A stretch of DNA of 64,000 nt from Dactylorhiza incarnata (Eukaryota > Streptophyta > Magnoliopsida > Asparagales > Orchidaceae): assembly GCA_033032865.1 (NCBI GenBank), contig JAWHQI010000099.1, forward strand, positions 4,577,501-4,641,500. Direction: 5' to 3'. Shown here one piece after another: positions 46,244-56,262 of this stretch; within the stretch, counting starts at the first letter, position 1, and every line of letters begins with the position of its first letter. The position numbers were made by a program, and so were the translations under genes. The notes under the pieces are model-generated. The model ran no database searches. It worked only from the letters and a program-made list of their open reading frames with translations, and was not told where the DNA came from.

Positions 46244-46846
46244 ATTTGGTCATGCATTATTACGCACGGTCGTGCATTTGGTCGTGCATGAACAAAATTC
46301 TGCACCTGTCTATAAATAGCTGCTCCGCGAAAACAACCGGAACTTCTTCGTTTCTAGGTCTTTTCCAGCGCCGTTTTTTGCGTTTTTTCGTTCTAAGCCT
46401 CCTCTCTTCATCTAGGGGCTTCAAGGAAGAGATTGGATCTTACTTTCATCATCAAGGAAGGTTTGAAGAGCATTGGACATCACCGGGTCGTGACACGAAG
46501 AAGACGGGTCATTGGGAGGAAGTGACAACCCTCCTTTACCTCGGACGCAGTTGAGGACTGAGCTTGGATGCGGATTGACAACCCAGCGATTCCAACCGTG
46601 AATCCCAGCAAGGCTTCGGAGTCGGTCGAATCTCTTACTCTTTATTCTTCGAAATGATGTTTGTATGCTAAACTCTATATTTTGTGGATGAAGAGCATGA
46701 TAAATCTAGATCTGTAATGTTTATTTCATCTTTATGAAATTCCTTTTTATTTATTCAAGTGTATGAGGTGCGCCGCCCATCCATTTTCCATCCACATCCA
46801 TCATCACCCTCCACTCCATTACGCTAGCCTACTCTTCCATTCCGTA
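46154..46846 (+). repeat. Partial second LTR copy joined inside the ORF
   Basis: 693 bp matching 43840-44533, including the dyads and a second TATA box (about 46308-46320). It begins within U3, not at an LTR terminus, and stops within the LTR at TTCCGTA, after which unrelated sequence follows. A 22-bp stretch of the ORF (45980-46001) is repeated at 46134-46155, right at the left junction. Confidence 0.8.
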
Positions 46847-47531
46847 TGGCGTGACTTGGATGTCACGGGCGTGACTTGGATGTCACGGTCGTGACTTAGG
46901 GCGTGACATCAATGTCACGACCGTGACTTAGGGTGTGAAATTTGCTCTGCTGTATTCGCCGACTTCTTGAAGGTTCCCCCGTCAAATAAAGCTGCACATG
47001 GGCATGACTTGGTGTGTCACGGGCATTACTTGTAGAGTCACGGGCATGACTATAGGCGGCATACGTCAGCAGCATGGGCGCAACTTTGGGTCGTGACGCA
47101 CTGGCGGCTCATGGGCGTGACTTTGCTGGAGCACGGGCGTGACTTGTAGAGTCACGGGTGTGACTTGGTCTACTGGAGTGAGCTGGAAGGGGGTTCGTCG
47201 AACGCAGAGCTTTAAATTTACATGCCCTTGGTCACGGGCGTGACCGAGGGTGTGACTTGCCGTTCGTCGACCTCAGCTCGCCTTTCGTTGACATCAGCTC
47301 AGGATTCGTCGAAATTTGAACTTTAAATTTACACGCCCTTGGTCACGGGCGTGACCGAGGGCGTGACCTGAGAAAATTTTGTCAAAAATCTAAAAAGAAG
47401 AAATAAAGCTAAGCTAGTAACAAAAATAATAAAACAGGCAATTATTTAGTAATTTACATAGAAAATTTACAATATTAATTAAAACCATACTAATAACTAT
47501 ACTAACAATAAGTATATTTTACTACTTATCA
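46847..47531 (-). repeat. LTR piece of the outer Gypsy remnant with TCACGGGCGTGA dyads
   Basis: In element orientation this starts TGATAAGTAGT at 47531. Between 47380 and 46850 lie at least ten GTCACG/CGTGAC words, many as GTCACG-GG-CGTGAC, and TTCGTCGAACGCAG words at about 47193-47206 and 47262-47310, the word type of the Copia LTRs at 30345-30900. Confidence 0.55.
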
Positions 47532-48702
47532 AATATTGTTTTTAATTTTGGTTTGGGACAAAGTTCTCTGAATTCACTTATTTTTGCAAACATAGAGTTT
47601 TTGATTTTGAAAAACACACTTCTTCAAATATGAGTGCATGAAAAGAAAAAGTTTTTATGAGGTGTAGGTAAATGAAGCACACATTAAATAATGTTAAGTT
47701 GTTACACTACACAATCATACATGAGTAAGATTAAAATCATATTTAGATTATCAAAGAGGTGTGCGAATAAATCATTATCAAATATAAAACATTACTCATA
47801 CTTAGAGGCATGTTAAGAACTTCTACACATGATTTCTATAATCAATTTCATTGCACATTACAAGATAATGTTCAAGCCATGTCACAAAACAATGTTGAAA
47901 GATACTTGAAATTAGAATTTAACATTTTATTTGAATCTTAAAAAGATAAACATAATCATCCTTGAAACATTTCAATGAATAACAATTAGTTTTTATAATT
48001 TTTGGTTATATTAAAATACAAAATAATAAGCACACATAAGGAAACAATAAGAAAGACATATTTTTGTTCTTTGAAATTGTTTTGAAATTTTGTATTTAAT
48101 TTTTGTGTATGTATAAGAAAAACTTGTTTTTGATTGATTTTGATTAATTTTAGATATTTTTTTTGTTTTTAGTATTTAAAGAGTAACAGGAAATTAACAT
48201 AAATACATAACTTTTAAAAATATTTAGTAAACACAGGATTTTGGACTATCGCCAACGTTAACAACCTACCGTCGCGCGATAGTAACAAAAGTTTTATTTT
48301 TCAAAAAATGTGTGATTTTGAAATTTTTTTGCCTGATTGTGTTTGTTCAGTGTAGAGGCTAAGTATTCAAGCAAAGAAATTAGACATAAGTACACAAAAT
48401 ATGTGTATTTATCATTTTCTAAGATAAGAGACACTAAGTACCGCAAAGAGTTTTGAATAATAGTGTGAGCGATGCAGTTAAAAGATTTTTGGGCTTAAGG
48501 TGTCTAAATACTCTTTCAAGATACCTATGTTTTTCAAAATCGTGAATGTCCAAAGGATATATAGTATGAAAAAACATAAGATTGCATGTTTGAACAAAAT
48601 ATGTATTAGTGCAATGATCATAAAGAGTGAAATAATATTCATGCAGTGTATATAATAGAGTATGTCTAAGATCAAGATACCCTAACTACATGTCTACACT
48701 CT
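47532..48702 (-). other. Non-coding internal region of the second Sirevirus-like element, continued
   Basis: Resumes the region cut at 41620 and aligns with about 32440-33640 of the gag-only element (for example GAATTCACTT..TTTTGCAAACATAG). One dyad pair (ATCGCCAACGTTAAC..GCGCGATAGT) lies near 48247-48287. No ORF. Confidence 0.55.
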
Positions 48703-51700
48703 TGTAACATCCCCCAAACTACAAGAACCCTAGGAAATTTTTGTCATAACAAAAATAGGATAAGAGACCAAGGGTACCTTGGTGACAAGTTGATAAAGTG
48801 GAGAACACCATGGTGTGCACTTAGCAACTATGGGACCCCAATTAAAGGAAAATTCAAAGGTAAACCAAGAAGGGGTGAAGCACCATCATCACTTATAACT
48901 ATGGGGAGAACCCCTAGGATAAATTAAAGCATGTTAGGTAACATGGATGGTTTCTTACACCAAAAAGGGGGTGCCCTTTGATTATTATAAGAGCCTTTGA
49001 CCTGATTAGGTCAAGTTACACATAAAGGTCTAACTTGACGTACTCCACTCTAGTATGGGTCAATTAACATGAGCCTGGTGAAACTGACCACACCACACCC
49101 TTCCTAGACATTAGGGTATACTAATGGGACAAAGTGGACCCAATGGGATAGGTCAATTTTGGGAAATTAGGTCAATTACCAAAAAACCCCAAATTGACGT
49201 AAATGTTCTAATCCCCTCAATTGACCTTCAATTGGCCCAAATGAGATCAAATTGGTCACACCAAACATGACCATTAGGATATACTAATGGGGCAACATTG
49301 AACCTTGGGGGTGGACCAATTTTGGGAAATTGGGCCAATTACCAAAAAGCCCCAAATTGACCTAAATGTACTAATCACCTCAATTGACCTTCAATTGGCC
49401 CAAATATGATCAAATTTGTCACACCAAACCCTATATGAACATTAGGATATACTAATGGGGCAACATTGAAACTTGGGAGTGGAACAATTTGGGGAAATTG
49501 GGCCAATTACCAAAAAGCCCCAAATTGACCTAAATGTGCTAAAACCCTCAATTGATCTTCAATTGACCCAATGTGATCAAATTGATCACCCCTAACACTA
49601 CAAGATTACTTAGGTAGTCTAATGGGTCCACATTGGACCCTTGGGACTAGCCAATTTTGGAAAATTAGGCAAAATTACCTAATTGCCCCAAATTAAAATT
49701 TACGCCCTTTATGGTTCAATTGGCCCTCAATAGGCCAATTAACCTAGAAAAACCCTTACTATACCATAAGGGGAGTATATGAGACCTAATTGAACCAAGG
49801 TGCACATTCAATTTTGGAGGAATAGGGCAAAATCACCAAAATGCCCAAATTGGCCCTATAAGATATTTTGAGCAATTAAGCCCCATATGATCTCACCATG
49901 ACTCAATTCCTCTTGGAGTAGGTACATAGGGGTCTAAGGCAACAATGTGGGCCATTCACATTTGATTGGGTGAGCTTGGTTCAAGCCCAAACCCAATAGC
50001 CCAAACTCGGCCTATTTGGGTCAAGTGAGCCCAAACTCAAATTAATTGGACTTAACCCAATCCCATGACCCAAATAGACAACCCTTATGATGATTAGAAC
50101 CTAAGCCCTCTGATATTTTCAATTTATAGGAGTTAATTTCAGAAATTTTTTATTAAAAGGGGGAAGAAAACAAGAGAGACAATGGAGGAGGAGAACAAGG
50201 AATGGGTGCCAAATGACACCCCAATTCCCTTCCCCAAGCTCTGCTCTGAGCTGGGGAATCAATTGCCATCATAATTAGGCAGAGAGAGGGAGCAATTAAC
50301 TGGCTAAGAGGGGAGGCAAGAGCTGGCCGAGATCCCTTTAATGGCAAGTAGCCATATACTCCCCCTCCCCCTTATTTCTCCATTCCACTAGCTTCAGAAT
50401 CGCAAGAGAGAAGAAAGCACCTGCTAGCTGAGGGAATTTAGCCCTGCTCGACTGTGAGTTCAAGGAAATCGTTGGAGAAATTCAAATGGCCCCTAAGAGA
50501 AACACACGAGCAATGATAAGGACCCAGACAAGTTTCCTTCCCCTCTCCATCTGTACTAGATATCATTATCTTCCCTTGTCGATTCAAGCAGCGCAATGCT
50601 GATTTCACCATTTTGATTTTTATGTTCCTTTCCTGAAAAATGAAAGGTGTTTGAGGCCACCTCCGGCCACCCCAGGCCAATCGGCCCCCACCAGTCGAAA
50701 GCCCTATGTCGACTGGTGGTGGTGGCGGGAGGGTTTCACCGGAAACCTCTAGGAGTTGCCAGAATCAAGCGCCAAAGTCGGCCCAGGAGGGGGCCATCTG
50801 GGCCCTTGGCTAGCTGGGGATGATGAGCCCCAGCTGTTAGATCTAGATTAAATTGATAATCGCAGTCATTATATGATATATTTAAGTAATGTGATTTTTG
50901 TCACATAAATTTTAGTATCTTGTAAAATTTATTTAGGTTCCTTAGATGCCTCTAAAGAAATTACACCCTGAATAAAAGTTGTAGGTTATGGTCTTAACAA
51001 AATTTCAAAATTTGTTTGAGGTGATTTGGAGCACGGTAGCTCTCTGAGCACTCATTTTGGTGAGACATATACAAATGGGCCCCTATAACTTTAAAAATTA
51101 ATTTCAAGACAAAAATAACTCTAAATGACTTGAAATTTGTGGCATGGATAATTCATGCCCTAAAGTACCCTCTGGCAAAAATTGGGAATTTTTGGAAATA
51201 ATTTTTATATGATTTTGTAGAACATTTCATTTTTCTTGTATAGCATAGATCTATGGTTAAAATTGTCCAAATCCACTCAAATCTTCTCTAGAAGGTAGAT
51301 CAGGCCAAATATAGTCTATGAAAAAAAATTTAAGGCCATTTGGACTACTACATGTTGTGCTAACCCACTTGCATGTTTGTGTGAAGGTTAAGGTGTGGGG
51401 TGCATATAGCCCAATGGGTATTATGTGGCCCTAACTCTTTTTACTTGGTATTAGTCTCTGAAAATTTATCCACACCTCTATGATTATATAATACATCACC
51501 TAACCAAAAATTGAAATTTTCGGTGCACACTTTTCTAAGGTTTTTTTGTAGGAAAGCAATAAATCATGCATGGTGTATAATGTAGGGTATTTTGACTCAA
51601 ATCACTCCAAATCTCTTTTGAGAGATTGGTTATGTGTATATTAGTCATTGTAATTGTTTTTGGATCAATTGGATCCTTGCACATGAGTAGATCCATGGTT

Positions 51701-52629
51701 AAATGAGTCATAGGAAACCTTCATTTTTGGTCACACTAAATGTTGATTTCAGACTTAGTGAAATAGATATTTTGTACACTAATTTTGAGGCCATTAGAGG
51801 CCCTAAAATGAAAAGTAGGCAGAGACAAATTTTGTAGACCTTTGTGTCTACAATCTGTAGAATGTAAGTTAACATCTTTTGGAGCCTTACAAATCTCTGT
51901 AGGGCAGATTTAGTAAGGTTGGTACTAGTGAAGGACATGCCTTAAAATGTGAATAACTTCTATTTAGTAATTTATATTTTGCTGAAAATTCAACCATATG
52001 TGAATGTACCCTAGATCTACTATGTGCACAAATATCAAAATTTTTGGAGAACATTTTGCTAAGGTTTTTGTAGAAATTTAATAAATCATACATGGTGTAT
52101 AATATGGGTGATTTGGGCTCAAATCATTCCAAATCTCCTTTGGGAGGATGGTCATGTACATAATGGGCTCTTGTTAAAATTTTAGGTCATTTGGACTTAT
52201 GCATGTTAGTTGTTTCACATGCAAGTGCAAGGGAATTTGGATGCATATAGCATGACCATGGAACATTAGAGTTTACATGAGGGTTTAAGGGGTTTCCCTT
52301 GGTCAACTTTTATGAAATTTAAATCATGCACTTTTGATCATAATACAATACTCTTTAGTGAAAATCATCAACATTTGGGTTAGTTTCCCTCGGAAAGTTG
52401 ACTTCATATGATTTGGTCACATAGACCCCAAGTGAGTAAATATAGGGTCAAAGCTCACTAAAATGTTGTGAAACTCTGTACTTAGACTTTTCATACCAGT
52501 AGGAAGCTCTGAGAATTTTATTAGAATTAATTATTGAGTACATGACATACTTCCTTCACAAAGTACAAATTGAGTTTATAACTTGAGAAATTCATAACAT
52601 GAAATATATTTGCTGAAATGTTGTGAAAC
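48703..52629 (+). repeat. Possible long LTR or internal piece of an unclassified LTR element
   Basis: It starts TGTAACATCCCCC, a common start for long plant Gypsy LTRs, at the point where the Sirevirus-like internal sequence breaks (flank ACTCT). No ORF with known domains. Contains a ~166-bp tandem repeat (49119-49785) and two related ~110-bp blocks about 520 bp apart (51544-51650 and 52062-52170, with AATAAATCATGCATGGTGTATAAT / AATAAATCATACATGG). The matching end and second TSD are not in the window. Orientation and family are guesses. Confidence 0.35.
49119..49785. repeat. ~166-bp tandem repeat, four diverged units
   Basis: Units begin at TACTAATGGG (49119), TACTAATGGG (49282), TACTAATGGG (49450) and GTCTAATGGG (about 49616), so spacings are about 163, 168 and 166-167. 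Each contains CAATTTTGGGAAATT..CCAATTACC..GCCCCAAATTGACC..CAATTGACCTTCAATTGG. The last unit is the most diverged. Confidence 0.8.
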
Positions 52630-55600
52630 CACTACAACAAATTGCACTTATAGTAAGGACCTAAATCGTTACAGTAAGTGCCAAAAATCGTTACAAAAAC
52701 TCTTTGGTAACGAAAAAACCTTAAGTAACGGTCCTCCTCTAAAGCTCGACGCTAAAAGGTCTTTTAACGAATGTATGCATGTCGTTACAAATAAATTAAT
52801 TGTACAAACGATACTTTCTCACCAAAAAGAGATTCTTCCACACAATAAATTGGTCACAATAAATATTATTTAGTTACAAATGTTTTTTTTCCTCACAAAA
52901 AAATAGTTACGATTAAAACTATTTCGTTACAAATGTTTTATTTTTTCCTCACTAAAAATAAACAAACTTCGTTACAATAAAGTATAATAAACATTATTTC
53001 GTTACAATAGATGAAACAATAGTAACGAATAAATCGTTACATTTGTTTTCCATTCTTCTTACTACAGCTAATTCATTTATATATCAAAAATATTTCATTT
53101 CTATTTTTTGTGTACCTGAGATTTTATTACAAATAATAATCTTGAAAACACACATATATTTAATATTTCATAACAAGATCAACGTGTATTTATTCACACC
53201 AAAAAGTATTACATAGAGTACAAGTTATTATCATCTCTTCTAAAATAATACAATATTACATTACAAGATCAACATGTTTCTAATAATTCTTCTGTCATTT
53301 TTCGAAAAATGAATCGTCCATCACTTTCTGACTAATGAATCTTTCATCACTTGTCGGTCAATGCTTGAGCACCCTACAAATAAAAGAGAGCAATTAAGAT
53401 CACCCTACAAATAAATGAGAGCAGAAACATCCATACAAACTCACATCCATAGTCTAATATTGCAGTACAATAGTCTTGTTAGTCCTGAAGCGAGTTTTTT
53501 GGTAAAATCGTGAAACAACTAACCATAGTCAATTATAATTTAATATGACACCTTTCTTTTAGTGAGAATAATTTTTTATTGCAACAAAAAACTAGATCAG
53601 GAATGTTAATTTATCACTTCAAATAAACTTGCTACATCTTATGCATTCGTGTGACTAGTTTTGTAGAAAATTCTCTTTCATTCCAAATCAAAAGTCACAG
53701 GAAGAGTGAACTATGAGATATATCTATGACTGGGTTTGTTTAAGCATTATAAACATTCTTCAAATTTAACGGCATATATATTTTAAATTATATGAGAAAA
53801 TTGTGCTGAAATTTCCAAATCAAGGAAGCAGATCAAGCCATGGGAAATTATATTGCAACCCAAAATTAAGCAGCACTTAGGAAGATAGTATAATAGCATT
53901 TTAATCATTTAAGCAGATGCATCAATAATTAATAGAAACCAAAATCCAAGCAACCTAAAAAAACACCTTCTTGTTCAATGGTTTTAGAATTTTAATAATG
54001 CAAGCATACATTTATTAATTTCTCTTATAGCCTATATTTGGCATCACAATTGACGCCACAATTTGCATAATAGAACGCAAAATAGATGAGTAACTCACTC
54101 AGCTATCAGGTGATTTTAGTTGGAGAAGTGGAGGGTGCTGGAGAACCAAGAATATTGTTGAAGCCCTATTTTTGTGGACCATATGTGGTGAGATCACAAC
54201 GCCTACAAAGAAAAATAATTTTTTCATTGATGTGTCAATGTATTATATGGGTGGCGACATGGGAAATGTCTATGTATTATTCAATGTAAATTTGTAAGCA
54301 TTTAATAGATATCGTGGATATGTTCACGTTAAGAAATATTTCAAACTAAATACTGAAATTGTCCTGTTTGACAGCACACAAAAAAACTCAGAATGAGTAG
54401 ACCAAAGCCTTGAGACAACATAAACTTCAAATCTAAAAGAAACTCACCAACAATAACAATAAAAATTATAGACAAATTAATATTTAGCAGTCGTGCACGG
54501 GGGACCCAGTGCAGGGGCGGCGACATTCGACGGGGGGGGGGGGGGAGCGATATTCAGCGGAGGCGGGGGCATTCGAAGGGGGAGACAAAATTCGAAGGGG
54601 GCAGAGACATTTGAAATGGGCGACGATATTCAAAGGGGGCATTTACATTTGAATGGGCGGCGACATTTCAGCAGGTGAATGTAATCACGTGCATAGTCAG
54701 ATGTAGATACTCTCTCCGAATTGCGACTTACTCTCTCTGAATTTGATGTCTAGCTTCTCCGGCCAGCATTAATTCTTCTTGCTGATAAATAATTTCTAAT
54801 GCTTATCTAAGATTTAGGAAATCTAGGTTAATGTATTTACCTAATTGTCTAATGAGTAATAATGCTATTTTGGTAAATAACAATAACCACAATCTAAAAG
54901 AGATTAATAATGGCTAACCAAATTTTTTTAATAACATGTTTGTCTTAAGCATTATATCGAACAACATCTATGCACTACCAATGCGCATTCAAATAAGAGA
55001 ACAACATGAAAATGCATTCCGAAAAGCACAAAAATAAATAAATGAGATCACAATTTTCATTGATTCTAAAATCTAACATTCTGCTTTTAAAGAAAAGTAC
55101 TAAATAATATGATATTTATTTCTAATGACATGAAAAGGAAATCAAATATATACTGAACATTATAGTTTAGAGAATCACCTTGAGTTTTAGGGTGATGTTG
55201 CCAGGAGGTATGCGTTGAGAGTGGTTGAAGTTGAAGCAACCATAGGCGGGCTCCAAGTTTGTCTTCACCTTTCAGTATATTTCATGATATCTTTAAATAA
55301 CTATTCTACATACAATATCAATATCATATTTATACCAGGCAATTCATCTAACACATGATGTGCAATAGTAAGTAGATAGATAAGGAGAGAGATGTACATA
55401 CACATTTGAACCTTCAGAAAAGAAATAAACTGTGAGATAGAGATCAAATATAGGAGAGAAAGGAAGAGCTTTGATATCATTGATGTACCTGCGTAAGGAA
55501 CTCGAGCCTTGCACTGGCATCGAAGGAGGAGCCCTATGCAATAAGTGAATCCTATGAGAAATGGAATATGAATCACAGTTTGATAAAATAAGAGAAACAA

Positions 55601-55722
55601 ATATTAATATTATAATTAGCATATTTTTAAAAGAGAAAAAGAGGAGGAAACCAGAGTTTTGGCTCTCTACTCAAGTGAGCCTCGATTATGATGAGCATGC
55701 CCAAAAATAAACTTAATAAGAT
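52630..55722. mobile_element. CACTA (En/Spm-type) DNA transposon end, non-coding
   Basis: CACTACAACAAATTGC at 52630 is a typical CACTA terminal inverted repeat, preceded by a candidate 3-bp TSD, AAC. The next 420 bp hold about a dozen CGTTAC/GTAACG words, the sub-terminal repeats to which the TNPA-type protein of such elements binds. No transposase motif is seen further in. The other end is not found before the Tat LTR at 55723, so that element probably inserted into it, but the right limit is uncertain. Confidence 0.65.
54490..54680. repeat. G-rich minisatellite (GGCGACATTCGAAGGGGG-like)
   Basis: About seven degenerate units of 20-26 bp, including a run of fourteen Gs (54532-54545). The plus strand is very G-rich. 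Confidence 0.65.
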
Positions 55723-56190
55723 TGTTTGCCCAGAAAGCCCGCGACCTCCTCTTATTGTTCAGTTTTCCCGGTCTCAGCGGTCTCAATTGAAGTGATCGCC
55801 CAGATCGTCAGATGCCTCCTCAACCGGGATTTTCTAAGTACCAAGCGGTCAAGACAGTGCGAGACCGCCAGCTTAAGCGGTCTGGTCGTTTTCCTTATTT
55901 TTGTTATTTGTACCCCATTTCCCTGCCCCGGCTCTCCTGTACCCTGGGCAGCCCGTAGTTTTCAGTTCTGCCCGTTTGGGCAGCCCCCTCGTCTATAAAT
56001 AGAGGGGTAGGGGGTACCAGAAAAGGACTTTTTGCTCCGAGGCTCCAGCTTACAACCTGTGTAAGCGGTCTCATTTCCTCGTGATCGCCATTTCGTGATC
56101 ATTTTCCCTTTGTTCATGCATCTTTTGTCTTAGTAACCTGCACTTCGCAGTTTTCTCCCATCCCTTTTAGTGTGAATTTTGGAGGTACCA
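55723..56190 (+). repeat. 5' LTR of the Tat element
   Basis: 468 bp, TGTTTGCCC..GGTACCA. U3 carries GGTCTCAGCGGTCTC (55771-55785) and GAGACCGCC..AAGCGGTCT words (about 55860-55885). TATA box TCTATAAATAGAGG at 55993-56006. The right end is set by the PBS-like TGG just downstream; the left end by TG and by the change in composition. The 3' copy is not available to confirm. Confidence 0.65.
55993..56006 (+). promoter_or_regulatory. TATA box of the Tat LTR
   Basis: TCTATAAATAGAGG, a near-consensus plant TATA box; transcription should start about 30 bp downstream, defining the R region. Confidence 0.7.
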
Positions 56191-56194
56191 TTTT

Positions 56195-56212
56195 TGGCAC
56201 CAACAGAACGAA
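56195..56212 (+). other. Probable primer-binding site of the Tat element
   Basis: TGGCACCAACAGAACGAA begins four bases after the LTR end, the expected place. TGG matches the CCA end of a tRNA; I cannot name the tRNA with confidence. Confidence 0.45.
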
Positions 56213-56262
56213 CATGCGGCCTTCAGATTCGAAGTGTCAGCTGAAGTCCATAGACTTTCAAG

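Larger units (their letters stand above)
41621..47531 (-). mobile_element. Ty3/Gypsy remnant (Athila/Tat type) containing a chimeric Athila-like piece
   Basis: The block starts TGATGATT, ends ACTTATCA and is flanked by AATAT on both sides. Removing it rejoins the second Sirevirus-like internal region. On the minus strand it begins TGATAAGTAGT, passes a cluster of TCACGGGCGTGA dyads (47380-46850), is cut by the 43545-46846 piece, and resumes with a protease fragment (43544-43371), a GGGAGGCACCCC block (about 43291-43302) and non-coding sequence to 41621. A whole pol is absent between the protease fragment and that post-pol-like block. A second full LTR start is not visible, so the outer element is rearranged. 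Confidence 0.6.
28695..48702 (-). mobile_element. Second Sirevirus-like Copia element (3' half), heavily nested
   Basis: 3' LTR = 28695-29273 plus 39463-40250, split by the element at 29274-39457. A purine tract (reverse complement of AACTCCCCCATTTG) follows at 40251. The internal region 40251-41620 joins to 47532-48702 once the 41621-47531 insertion is removed. That internal sequence aligns by eye with the internal region of the gag-only element (31047-33700). Its gag side and 5' LTR are not in the window; the sequence breaks at 48703 where another element begins. No coding sequence remains in the visible part. Confidence 0.7.

Noticed and set aside
45976..46305. Frames on either strand across the 46154 junction as a separate gene
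   Set aside because: They depend on the LTR join and on the dyads; no domain.
50153..50680. Small minus-strand frames (64 and 80 aa)
   Set aside because: No motif, no conserved context; probably chance ORFs in LTR-like DNA.
53060..54480. Possible transposase exons in the CACTA-like body
   Set aside because: I found no motif supporting TNPA or TNPD; frames are short and AT-rich.
55301..55622. Hydrophobic minus-strand frames of 92-99 aa
   Set aside because: Two overlapping frames of AT-rich DNA; hydrophobicity follows from T-rich codons. No transposase feature.
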